Origin: Symsagittifera roscoffensis
Taxonomy: Eukaryota; Xenacoelomorpha; Acoela; Convolutidae
DNA length: 64,000 nt
Direction of reading: 5' to 3'
Assembly (NCBI RefSeq): GCF_963678635.1
Contig: NC_087071.1
Span: 34,899,680-34,963,679, forward strand
Shown here: one piece after another, positions 9,153-18,204 of the stretch
Layout of the letters: each line of letters begins with the position of its first letter
How positions within the stretch are numbered: the first letter of the stretch is position 1
Position numbers and translations under genes: made by a program
Notes under the pieces: generated by a model
Database searches by the model: none
What the model saw: only the letters and a program-made list of their open reading frames with translations
What the model was told of the DNA's origin: nothing

Positions 9153-10216
9153 TGGCGCAGCCAGCAGTTTCGACCTCCGAGGATCGAACTGACCTGTTGG
9201 GCGTATCCGTATTTTGGCATAAACCAACTGCGGACCCACCACATAGCTGGGACTCGTGGATAGGTCAATTCAACTTGGCAATTACTCTAAGAGAGAGATG
9301 CGATCCACGAGAGTTATTAAAACCGCCGGGTACTGTACACGACGATCCTGCTCCAAAACCAGAAGTCGTAGGGGCGGATGAAGATGCTGCAGCAATCGCA
9401 AGTCGTATTGCACGTAATGACGCAGCAGTCCGGAAAGTCACAGAAATGAATGAAGAGCGCCGGGCGAAAGGTCCCCGAGTGGCACCAGGAGTGTATTATT
9501 TCGAGGTTGAACAACGGGTTAAGTCTCGTTTATTCTTCTCGCTCGGCTCAGAAGGGAGGAAAAGATTCCTCCAAAGTTATCCTCATGCAGATCTGAGTGA
9601 ACTAACGTTTCGGGAATTCCATGAATTCTGTGTTCTCCTATTCAGAAAGGAGAAAAATTTCATCATTGAACGTATGCAAATCTACAACGCGGTACATTCA
9701 GACCGAGAAAATTTGGAAGCATTCTATTTACGATTGACGGGACAAGCCGCCCTGTGTGGATGGACAATTGATCAAGAAAAGGAAGTCGTCAGAGATATAT
9801 TCATCGCAAAAATGAGATATAAGGATATCCAGAGAGAATTATGCATTCACCCAGGTGCTACTCCGGAGGATTCTCTGAAATCAGCTTTACTGCAAGAAAA
9901 GGGAGCACAGACGGCAACCGACTTGCAAAGGCAACTCGGGAGTTCGTCGTCGTCGGGCAACTATTCCCAGGCAGGTAATACTATGGGTCAGAATTCCAGG
10001 ATCAAACAGGAACCCACATTCTCTGTCCAGGGTAAGAAACTTTCAGACAGGATTAGTCGGGCCCAGAATGGTAAGAAGAAGGAGATCAACAATAAATCGA
10101 AGTCATGTTATTTCTGTGGTAACAGATTCTCACCAAACCACAAGCAAAGTTGTCCAGCCAGAAATGTTACTTGCAGGAATTGTAATAAAAAAGGGACACT
10201 TTGCCAAATGCTGTAA
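9152..10216 (+). CDS. gag: Gag of copy D
   Basis: Starts MAQPAVSTSED at the ATG formed by the last LTR base plus the PBS. About residues 40-230 form the capsid-like helical region (FHEFCVLLFRKEKNFIIERM, then FYLRLTGQAALCGW), the usual retrotransposon gag architecture. The C-terminus carries two zinc knuckles: CYFCG...NHKQSC and CRNCNKKG. The frame is broken inside the second knuckle by an extra base in the aaaaaaggg run at about 10190. In copy A gag and protease are one continuous frame at this point, so the break is more likely a mutation or sequencing error than programmed frameshifting. Confidence 0.85.
   Translation: MAQPAVSTSEDRTDLLGVSVFWHKPTADPPHSWDSWIGQFNLAITLRERCDPRELLKPPGTVHDDPAPKPEVVGADEDAAAIASRIARNDAAVRKVTEMNEERRAKGPRVAPGVYYFEVEQRVKSRLFFSLGSEGRKRFLQSYPHADLSELTFREFHEFCVLLFRKEKNFIIERMQIYNAVHSDRENLEAFYLRLTGQAALCGWTIDQEKEVVRDIFIAKMRYKDIQRELCIHPGATPEDSLKSALLQEKGAQTATDLQRQLGSSSSSGNYSQAGNTMGQNSRIKQEPTFSVQGKKLSDRISRAQNGKKKEINNKSKSCYFCGNRFSPNHKQSCPARNVTCRNCNKKGTLCQML
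9153..9164 (+). promoter_or_regulatory. tRNA primer-binding site, probably tRNA-Ser
   Basis: tggcgcagccag begins directly after the LTR. TGGCGCAGC is complementary to a tRNA 3' end ...GCTGCGCCA, which fits tRNA-Ser (G73 discriminator). The site doubles as Gag codons 1-5 (MAQPA). It is identical in copies A, B and C. Confidence 0.7.
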
Positions 10217-12950
10217 TTCTAAGAATGTAGCGAACGTGGAAGCTGAGTCAGATGAGACAGTGGAAGAAACATGTAATTTCATCACGTCCGATAGTGAGTC
10301 GGAATTCACTGTTTTATCTGTAGCAGCTGTGAAACCAAGTCTACCAATTAAATCAGTGAAAAGGTTGGAGGTGGTAAATGCAGCCACGGGTAAGTTACGT
10401 TCCATCCAGATTACACTACGTTGTGGTAAGACGTTTTTCAAGGCAACAGTAGATACTGGGAGTCCAGCCTCCTTCGTGAATAAAAAGACAGCAGACTATA
10501 TTATAAAAACGGTTCCTTCAGCCAAGTTCTTCACGGTTCAAGAAAGTCCAATTGATACAGTTTACGTTGACTATAATCGGAAGAAAATTGAATTGATGGG
10601 TACGTTGATTGTGGATGTATCATCTTTGGGATGGCATATCAAGTCTGCAAAATTCCTCATATCAGAAAATCGAACACGCTGTTTACTGGGTTTGGATATG
10701 CAACCACAATTGGGAGTAAGAACAACGCAAGTCAGACCAGATCGTCCTTTGGTGGGAGAAGTCTCCCAATCAGACCCGAATTTAACATCGGATTCATGGA
10801 AATCTCACTTTCACCAGAAGTTCCATCGGGTGTTCAATAGAATCGGCAAAGCCAAAAACCACAAAGTATTCTCTACGTTCAAGTCTCCACTTGTCCCAAT
10901 CCAAGAAAAGGGTAGGAGAGTGCCGGTGCATATTCAGGATAAAGTTGGTAAGGAAATTCAAAAACTCATTCATGAAGGGCATGTGGTTAAATTGAATAAA
11001 TGTACCAGTGAATATTTCATCTCTCCGATAGTAATTACGGCGAAGAAAGATGGTTCTGTGAAATTAGCTATGGATGCTAAACCTATGAATGAACAAATTC
11101 ATAAGAATCATTACCAAATGCCAAATTTGTTAGAACTATTGGACTCAGCCGCCCAGATAATTACATCGGATATTTCAGGAGATGTTTGGTTTACGTCCTT
11201 AGATTTAAAATATGCCTTCAGCCAGATTCCGCTCAGTGAGGAAATTAGCCGACATTGCAATTTTAATATCGTCTGCGGAGAACAAACTGGTACATATCGG
11301 TTCAAGACGGGGTTTTATGGTCTTACGGACATGCCAAAGGAATTCCAAAAAGCGATGGACAACACTCTCAAGGGTCTGTCAGGAGTATTTTGTTTCCTTG
11401 ATGATATTCTGATTGTCTCGAAAGGCTCAGTCGAGGTTCATAATATTCTTGTAGACAAGGTGATAAGTCGTCTGGATAAAGAAGGTTTTGCTCTGAAACT
11501 TTCGAAATGTGAGTTTTCCTTAAATCAATTATCTTGGTTAGGATACGATATTGATTCAGAAGGATATAGACCGAAACGTTCTAAGATAGAGGCAGTACTC
11601 GCTCTGGAACCACCAAGGACACTCAAACAACTCCGTTCATTCATGGGCATACTCAACCATCTACAACGGTTTTTACCGAATCTTCAGGTCCATTCCGACC
11701 AATTACGCTCGTCACTAACGGCAGGGAATAAAAGCAAATTTGAGTGGGGGGAATGTCAGCAAATGGCATTTCGCAACATCTTACAGCTGATCGCGAACAT
11801 AACAAAAATGTATCACTATGACCAAAGCCGGAACTCGCGAGTTAAATGTGACGCTAGTCATAGTGGTCTGGGTGCAGCATTAGAACAGGAGATAGAGGAG
11901 GATGTTTGGGTGCCAATTGCTTTTGCATCACGTTTTCTAAACGATCAGGAGAAGAAATATAGTACCAATGAATTAGAACTCCTAGCAATTGTATGGTCGT
12001 GTGAGCATTTCCGAACGTATTTGTTAGGGAATCATTTCGTGATTCTAACTGATCATAAAGCAATCATATCTGCATTAAAGACGAACCGTGGAAACAAAAC
12101 GTATCAGTCACGTTTAACTCGATGGGCTGATAGGTTATTACCTTTCGACTTCGATATTTTCCATATCTCCGGCTGTAAGCTAGGAATCGTGGATTACTTA
12201 TCTCGGTTTCCAACATTCGAAGCTCCACCACCGAGTAGTTTTGATGAACAATATGTCGTCAAATGCATTAGTCGATTCTTTGAGGCATGCGAATTCTTGG
12301 ACGGTTGGGCCAAGCATCATACTTCATCTGAGGAGTTATCAAATACCGTGGAAATAGGTCAGGATTATGTTGTACCTGTTCAAATTAACCTAGTTGAATT
12401 ATTGGGAAATTGTCAATCTCGGATCAATTGTCCCGATATCAATAGTTCACTTGTTGCAACGAACAAGTGTGGAAATAGAACGGTAGAGGGCGTCTTATTT
12501 CAAGACATTCAATCTACTTCGGAAAGTTTATATCCGCTAGAGGGCGACAAAATGTTCGCCATTAGTCAAAATAACTCCTCTAATCCACCAATTTCTCCTC
12601 CGCTAGAGGGCGTCCAAAGTGTTGGCTCATATTCTAGCCAATCAGCGTCAAGTATTAACATGCCGAATTTTGCCACTTTCTCAGCATGGATCATAACTTA
12701 TCTGCCATTTCTAATTTTATTGTGGATTATTACTTTGGCAGTGAGCAGTTGTCATCTGTTGGCATTAATAGTCAATTTTTTTTGTCTTGATTTCAACATA
12801 TCGGATTGGTTGGATAGAAATTATTTTGAGTGTTTTTCACTTTCAGACTGCAATGAATCCCAACACAAGTACCAACAACACAAACGACAGTTTCGAGCAG
12901 TTGTTAAATCAGTATCTGCCGGTCACTCAACATTGGTTCTCCTCAGATAG
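10188..12950 (+). CDS. pol: Protease-RT-RNase H polyprotein of copy D with C-terminal membrane segment
   Basis: Domains in order: the remainder of the zinc knuckle (GHFAKCC); aspartic protease (ATVDTGSPASFVN, LLGLD); RT with SLDLKYAFSQIP and the catalytic box FCFLDDILIV (FLDD variant of YxDD); RNase H with KCDASHSGLGAALEQ, STNELELLAIVW and ILTDHKAI, ending DYLSRFP. A 190-residue linker contains three [VL]EG[VD] motifs. The frame then encodes a strongly hydrophobic helix (WIITYLPFLILLWIITLAVS), conserved in A-C, and a short tail. There is no integrase in this frame, which is unusual for Ty3/Gypsy. The last about 100 bases overlap the integrase ORF in another frame. Confidence 0.85.
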   Translation, partial: KKGHFAKCCNSKNVANVEAESDETVEETCNFITSDSESEFTVLSVAAVKPSLPIKSVKRLEVVNAATGKLRSIQITLRCGKTFFKATVDTGSPASFVNKKTADYIIKTVPSAKFFTVQESPIDTVYVDYNRKKIELMGTLIVDVSSLGWHIKSAKFLISENRTRCLLGLDMQPQLGVRTTQVRPDRPLVGEVSQSDPNLTSDSWKSHFHQKFHRVFNRIGKAKNHKVFSTFKSPLVPIQEKGRRVPVHIQDKVGKEIQKLIHEGHVVKLNKCTSEYFISPIVITAKKDGSVKLAMDAKPMNEQIHKNHYQMPNLLELLDSAAQIITSDISGDVWFTSLDLKYAFSQIPLSEEISRHCNFNIVCGEQTGTYRFKTGFYGLTDMPKEFQKAMDNTLKGLSGVFCFLDDILIVSKGSVEVHNILVDKVISRLDKEGFALKLSKCEFSLNQLSWLGYDIDSEGYRPKRSKIEAVLALEPPRTLKQLRSFMGILNHLQRFLPNLQVHSDQLRSSLTAGNKSKFEWGECQQMAFRNILQLIANITKMYHYDQSRNSRVKCDASHSGLGAALEQEIEEDVWVPIAFASRFLNDQEKKYSTNELELLAIVWSCEHFRTYLLGNHFVILTDHKAIISALKTNRGNKTYQSRLTRWADRLLPFDFDIFHISGCKLGIVDYLSRFPTFEAPPPSSFDEQYVVKCISRFFEACEFLDGWAKHHTSSEELSNTVEIGQDYVVPVQINLVELLGNCQSRINCPDINSSLVATNKCGNRTVEGVLFQDIQSTSESLYPLEGDKMFAISQNNSSNPPISPPLEGVQSVGSYSSQSASSINMPNFATFSAWIITYLPFLILLWIITLAVSSCHLLALIVNFFCLDFNISDWLDRNYFECFSLSDCNESQHKYQQHKRQFRAVVKSVSAGHSTLVLLR
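12480..12613 (+). promoter_or_regulatory. Three CTCF-consensus-like motifs in copy D
   Basis: Motifs at 12480-12493 (acggtagagggcgt), 12534-12547 (ccgctagagggcga) and 12600-12613 (ccgctagagggcgt) resemble the animal CTCF core CCASYAGRKGGCRS; the last two match 12 of 14 positions by eye. Spacing is 54 and 66 bp. Each also encodes [VL]EG[VD], so a protein-level explanation remains possible. Confidence 0.4.
12830..12846 (+). promoter_or_regulatory. Splice-acceptor-like sequence before the integrase ORF of copy D
   Basis: gtgtttttcactttcag is a pyrimidine tract ending in CAG, seven bases before the ATG at 12853. The corresponding sequence in A-C is tgcttttctttttcag followed by actgcgATG, a stronger acceptor. 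The conserved distance from AG to ATG (6 nt between them) supports use for a spliced integrase mRNA. No donor could be assigned. Confidence 0.45.
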
Positions 12951-14402
12951 AGCCAGGCCGCGGTTTCGCGCGGGGGCTGTTCGACCCAGAAGATCCACAA
13001 CAGTTCAACGAGGAGTAGAATTGAGGAGTCAATACGCCCGTATTCTCGCGAATTTCAGGTCCAAACGGGGCAGGATGCCCAAACTACTATCTCAGTCAGT
13101 CAACAGCCTCGAGATTTTAAAGTCACCAGTGGTCGCTGCGGACCAGAAATCATTAACTGGACTGGTGGGAATTCTGGACTCAGATGTATTATCGGAGCTA
13201 ACGGATGAAGATGCCAGTTTAAGCCTCATGAAACGAGCAATTATCAACCGGGATTACGAAGGAGTTTGCCGTATCGACTCCTATATTAAATCATTTTGGC
13301 ATTGTGCAGCGGTAGTTGATGGCTGTGTTGTGGTGGATAATAGGATCGGTATTCCCATGTGTCTTCGCAAACCTTTGTTATCTCGACTTCATAGATCGCA
13401 TGCGGGTCAGTTAGCAATGGTTGACGCGGCACAATACATCTGGTGGCCCCGAATGCATCGGGACATTATACAACTGTGCAAAGATTGTCCTCAGTGCACA
13501 AAGTTTGGTAAGAATTTGAGAGCGAACGTATCATTTAATTCATCCAAGCCGTTACCCCTTTTATCGGGTCCTAATGAAGAGCTGCAACTTGATTACGCAG
13601 GCCCTCTACTTGAATCATTGGGTAACAGTATTTATATCTTGGTCGCAATCGACCGTTATTCAAAATATCCGTCGGCTATGATTACGCGTTCCACGGGAGG
13701 ACGGAAGATCATTAAATTTCTTAAGTCATACATTCAACAGCACAGTATTCCCAGATCCATTAAAACAGACCAGTACTCCGGTTTCAAAAATAAATTAGTG
13801 CAAAATTTTTGTCTAGAGAAAAATATTGTACAATATTTTTGTCCGGTGGGGGACCATCGTGGCTGTGGTTTAGTCGAACGGTCGATACAAACAATTAAGC
13901 GTCGCTTGGGGGCCTCTCGGTTAAGTTCGGATTTCTCTAATGTTCAGGATACCCTTAGGAATATTATTGAAGATATCCGGGTTACAAAAAATTCAGTTAC
14001 CGGGGTCTCCCCGTTTGAACTTCATTTTGGTCGTCCTCCGAATACGGAGCTATCTATAGCGGCTGATCGGTTAACGTCGGGAATTCATTTAGACAACCAA
14101 CGTTTGGAACGGGACCTGCTCACACCAGAGCAACGACGGGAGCAGTGCGATAGTCGCCCTAGAATCAAAATCGTCAAGAAAGGACAATCAAGCCCGACGG
14201 TGTCTCCACATTTTGGTGGAACCACAGATTCAATAGCGGATACACCCCACTACCGTGCACTGGAGAGCTTGGCACAATCTGCAAACCAGTGGTTGTCATT
14301 GAAAAAGTCTCTAACACATCAGGAGGGGGTCAAAGCCCTGAAGACTCTGACGGAGAGAAATCAAATCCTCGCAGCCACTCTTCGTTCGAATTTGTCTGCT
14401 GG
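12853..14402 (+). CDS. Integrase ORF of copy D (truncated by gap)
   Basis: Starts at an ATG (MNPNTSTNNTNDSFEQLL). Residues about 1-100 are an Arg-rich, probably disordered leader (DRARPRFRAGAVRPRR). Then the integrase zinc finger (LHRSHAG... with CKDCPQC), and the catalytic core: Asp in LQLDYAGPLL, Asp in KTDQYSGF, Glu in HRGCGLVERSIQ. VSPFELHFGRPPN closes the core. The linker after it is still open when the N run starts. In ordinary Ty3/Gypsy elements these domains follow RNase H in the same polyprotein; here they are a separate frame with its own start. Confidence 0.85.
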
Positions 14403-14602
14403 NNNNNNNNNNNNNNNNNNNNNNNNNNNNNNNNNNNNNNNNNNNNNNNNNNNNNNNNNNNNNNNNNNNNNNNNNNNNNNNNNNNNNNNNNNNNNNNNNN
14501 NNNNNNNNNNNNNNNNNNNNNNNNNNNNNNNNNNNNNNNNNNNNNNNNNNNNNNNNNNNNNNNNNNNNNNNNNNNNNNNNNNNNNNNNNNNNNNNNNNNN
14601 NN
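14403..14602. other. Assembly gap of 200 N
   Basis: Exactly 200 N, probably a nominal gap size. Left of it is the copy D integrase; right of it a MATH gene in mid-domain. The hidden segment should contain the integrase tail (about 1 kb), the 3' LTR, flanking DNA and the 5' half of the third MATH gene, so the true distance is probably several kb. Confidence 0.95.
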
Positions 14603-14971
14603 GTCAAAGATGTCGAAAAAGGAAGTTTGCAATTAATGAATTATCACCACAATGGGTACAAATTGCATGTGTCAGTCCAATTAAGAGAGCCAGAATGGTT
14701 GGATGTTACGGTTTGGTGGAGCATTGAAAATTTACCTGCTGACTGGGTATCTGAAAGCAAATTCGAGGTGGTTCTTCTGAGTTCCGATCCTGAAAAAAAT
14801 GTGAAACGTAAAGTTAGTTTTACTAAGTATAAAACCAAAGGGATGGGAACAAGTAAGTTTGTCCTCTGGAAGTTTGTACAGGATCCTTCTAATGGGTTCA
14901 TTTCGGAGGACGGCTCGATCAAAATTGAAGTGTTCATCAACCTCTTACGCTTCCGTGAAGTTTCTTCTTAA
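14603..14971 (+). CDS. MATH domain protein, diverged third copy, 3' part only
   Basis: The open frame runs from the gap edge (VKDVEKGSLQLMNYHHNGYK) to a stop at 14969-14971. It aligns without gaps of note to the last 120 residues of the MATH genes at 7442 and 31489: EWLDVTVWW against EWLDIGLQW, and FVLWKFVQDPSNGFISEDGS against the same stretch there. The N-terminus is in the gap. An in-frame ATG at 14636 is internal to the domain and is not a likely start. Divergence from the other two is much larger than theirs from each other, so this is an older duplicate. Confidence 0.7.
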   Translation, partial: VKDVEKGSLQLMNYHHNGYKLHVSVQLREPEWLDVTVWWSIENLPADWVSESKFEVVLLSSDPEKNVKRKVSFTKYKTKGMGTSKFVLWKFVQDPSNGFISEDGSIKIEVFINLLRFREVSS

Positions 14972-17420
14972 CCCTGAGCCAAAATAATCAACTCGGACCT
15001 TCATTACGATCGTACTTCAAAGCTCATTATATTTCAAGAGCGTATTATCTCCCCATAACCGTGTGACCAAGTATTCATCTTTCCCTTGAGTCAAAAATGA
15101 GTTCGCAAGTTTGAGATATCAGTCACCTGACAATAACTTTATTTTTATAATCTAAAACCACATATATAAAGTGTTACTTTTCAGTCACATGTGAGACAAA
15201 TTTAACATCAAAAATTTGTGCGAAGAGTAATTTTTGGTCTCATATTTTTGTATAACCTGCACTTGTATTTGTATTACTGAATTTAATTCGATTTAACAAT
15301 TTTTGGGTTTGAAACGGTTTCAGTAATTCATCTCCCACGACATACCTACTAGGAAAAAATTTCATTGATTATAATCCCTCTGGCTGTATTACCTATGGTA
15401 ATACCTATGAATGAAAGATCCTCATGGTCAAAAAAACTATAAAAGTTTACTTGAAAAACTTCATCAAAATTAGAAATGTTTCATTTTATTTTTGGGTGAA
15501 TTCAATGTCTCAACAAAAAAAATACACGAAGAATTTTAAATTAGTAGATAAGCAACAGCTATTAATTATTTGCATCGAGTAATTTTGTGAAAAAAATGAA
15601 ACACGCAGTGTTGAGATTGGAACAATTTTTGAGATGCAATTTAAGCTGTTGTTTATCTGGTATGTAACGCATCTAAAAATTCGAAAGAAAACACATACTT
15701 GAAAAAAAAGTACGCTAGCACTTGAAATTTTATTTTTAACTTGTTTTTGTTGGTTGTTCTAGGAAAGATACAGCACTTTTGTTTCAAATTTTGCGATACT
15801 GTTTCAATTATTGCACTAGTTTTTCAAAAATGGCACGGGTGTGGAATTATTGCACACGCGTGCTTACTTATATCACATTCCTTGACATTGTATAGTTTTG
15901 AATCGTTTTTGAATTAGTGAACTGTTTTTTGATGAAAAAGTTTTCTTTTTGAGTCAGGTTCAAAACTACATCCCCTCAGGATATCTATATACCAGAACAT
16001 AATAAGATCGCATGTAATCCTTCCGATTATAGTACCCATCGACAAAGCTTTTCGCGGAGAAAATCTCTAAAATTACAGATGATTAACATAAAAACTTACT
16101 TGTGATCCATACCAGTTGTTTTTAACCTACTTGTTTCACTACTTTATTTGTTAAGTTTTTTTTTGCAAAATGTTGTTTTCTTTTTCAAAATTTGTGTTCC
16201 TAAGATTTTCTCAATGTTAATATTACATTGCTCAGCCAAATTAACCCGAAATATTGCGCAGTCGCAAATGAAACGAAGGAAAAAACAACCATTCGGTATT
16301 AGTCAGAACTCCAAAAAGAAGAACTTTTTTGCCATAAACAGTAGTCGGTTGTCTTGCGATCCCTTCAAAACAATTCTTTTCTGATCGTCAAAACTTTAGA
16401 GTTTTAGAGTCACAGAATCTTTGTAACAGGGATATGCTAAATTCTCAAAAAAAGTTTTTTGTTAATCATCATTTACTTGGTTCAATCATCACTTGACCCT
16501 ACGTTTTCTTCTCGATGCAAAGTTTTAATCAGGGCTCAAAATTCATGTAACATATTTTTTCTTGTTTAGCAACAAAGAGCACAGAAAGTATTCAACAATA
16601 ACTGAGCTTATTAAGGAAACAAGAATTCGTTAATAAGATCGAACAGGAATGCGAACTGCAGCGATCAATTCAACAGTGTAAAAGCTCCTTAATGTTTTTA
16701 AAAGGCATATCCATCAAGAAATCTGCGCACATACGACCAAATTTTTTTTTTTGAAAGAATTATATGTCTTCAATGGTTGGCATTGTCATCATAGACTGCT
16801 CCACTCACATTATTTTGGTAACAATCACTGATTCATTTCGTACTCAATGGTTCATTTGATACTTCATCCTGAAACAAAGATTAGATTCAAAGAACTTGAC
16901 ATTTGTTCATTTCAATGGCTTGAATGTCATTTTGAACTGCCAGTGAAACCAATGTCAAATTTTTAAATATTTTTTTGCTTGGATTTTGAGGTATTTCCAG
17001 GAAGTGGTAGACATTAATTATAAAGTTACGCAACTATCATACAATCCGTAACTTGAACTGATGTTGGGCTGTTCGAGCAATGAAACCCAAAAGTAACCAA
17101 ATGTTTATACGCGGAAAAACATAATTTTCTCTTGGATCTGCAATTTTCCATCCGATAAAAAACAAGAAATATGTGATAAAATTTAGTCAAATATCAAAAA
17201 AAAAAAAAAACCTTGCCCCTAATTTATTAATGATCTATTGCTAAACGGTCCGCTTCATTGTTTTTTTTGCCAGAATTATTTTTTTGAAGACAGGAATAGA
17301 GCATGCTTTTTAATCTTACAGCCTGACCAATTTCGGCTGAAATAGTTATACCACGTGATTAGAATCGACGTGCAAAACAACCTGGAAAAATAACTTCTCG
17401 CAACAAAATAACTCAGTCTT
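14972..17420. other. MATH copy 3 downstream region, no complete gene
   Basis: AT-rich. Segments at 14985-15660 and 16080-16400 resemble the downstream regions of the other MATH copies, e.g. tgtctcaacaa... and cattgctcagccaaa. One short segment at about 16600-16741 looks coding and is listed separately. The remainder, 16745-17420, shows nothing recognisable. Confidence 0.5.
16613..16741 (+). other. Coding-like segment, possible exon relic (KIEQECELQRSIQ)
   Basis: Preceded by a pyrimidine tract and tttag, one frame reads RKQEFVNKIEQECELQRSIQ, then QCKSS and FLKGISIKKSAHIRP. The same peptide with conservative changes is found at about 55700, 57140, 59700 and 59850. Stops cut some of those copies, so it may be a decayed exon or a conserved non-coding stretch of the duplicated unit. 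Function unknown. Confidence 0.35.
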
Positions 17421-17427
17421 GAATTTG

Positions 17428-17538
17428 ATGACCAAAATGGAACGAAAAATGTTTAGCAGGCCTGATAGCCTTTCAAATATCCTCCGCGAATCGCAGATCC
17501 CACAATTACTATCAATTTCTACTTTATCTACGCTTGAG
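17428..17538 (+). CDS. Possible exon of an unknown gene
   Basis: An ATG-started frame (MTKMERKMFSRPDSLSNILR, then ESQIPQLLSISTLSTLE) ends at GAG followed by gtaggaaagg, an acceptable 5' splice donor, in phase 0. The composition is protein-like, but no family is recognised and the following exon could not be joined with a consistent phase. Low confidence. Confidence 0.25.
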
Positions 17539-17681
17539 GTAGGAAAGGCTGCACCGAATCGATTGGACAAGGAAATCAGTTGGTTTCTCTGGTTTCTCGG
17601 CCATCGCAGGGTGAAGAAAACTCATGAAAGCTAAATCTGGACTCTGTTTATATCCTGTTATGTCTAACAGTTTGAAAACAT

Positions 17682-17837
17682 TTGTTGCTCGAAAAAATAA
17701 CGGATTTACCCGAAGACAAACATAGATTTCATCGTGGAAATATGGAACACCTAATGCATGAGGAATTACTAAGGACCAACAATGATCTTAAAAATTTCAT
17801 CGCACAACTTAATCTTTGCTGCAGGCTTCAAAATCAG
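17682..17837 (+). CDS. Possible coiled-coil exon of an unknown gene
   Basis: The frame reads LLEKITDLPEDKHRFHRG, then NMEHLMHEELLRTNNDLKNF and IAQLNLCCRLQNQ, rich in heptad-like Leu/Glu/Asn. It ends at CAG followed by gtatttaa, a good splice donor, phase 0. There is no ATG at its start; an in-frame stop lies at 17673, so an acceptor must lie in between but none is convincing. It could belong with the preceding candidate exon. Confidence 0.25.
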
Positions 17838-18204
17838 GTATTTAAATTTATTAAAGCAGGAACCATTGCAATTTCTGTTTTTCTAAAAGCAATTCACTTT
17901 TAATATTTCATTATCTAAAGAAATAGATTCTATCGGAACCGCATGTTTCCACATCATTAAAAAAAATTGTTCTAAGTTTAGGGTAGACAAAGTATACTTC
18001 GCTACAGTTAGTCAACTTTAAGAAGAACTAAGCCGTCACCGAATCAAGCAGAGTTTGTAAAAAATTATTTCAAAAATATCAAATCTAAAACTTTAATTGC
18101 CCACAAAAACAGTTTTTGATACAGGATGTTGTTACCGTACAGGTTGCGACGCTTTTTCGTTCTTGGTATTGAGGAGAAATAAAAAAATTTAATTTGAATT
18201 TCTC

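Larger units (their letters stand above)
8874..14402 (+). mobile_element. Ty3/Gypsy retrotransposon copy D (3' end lost in assembly gap)
   Basis: Order: 5' LTR, PBS, gag, protease-RT-RNase H, and a separate integrase ORF, ending at the N run. It sits in the MATH downstream region of block 1, at a point corresponding to about 55400 in the paralogous flank (ccaaatggcacagc against ccaaatatcaaaac). It belongs to the same family as A-C but to a diverged subfamily. Its RT frame is intact; the only visible lesion is a one-base insertion at the gag/pol border. The integrase tail, 3' LTR and right flank are not in the sequence. Confidence 0.9.

Noticed and set aside
10180-10200. AAAAAAGGG run at the gag/pol border of copy D as a programmed frameshift site
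   Set aside because: A -1 slip would not give the pol frame, and copies A-C read gag and protease in one frame at this position, so a simple one-base insertion in D is the better explanation.
12660-12950. Hydrophobic end of the RNase H frame as an envelope protein
   Set aside because: Single helix only, no signal peptide, furin site or ectodomain; it belongs to the pol frame.
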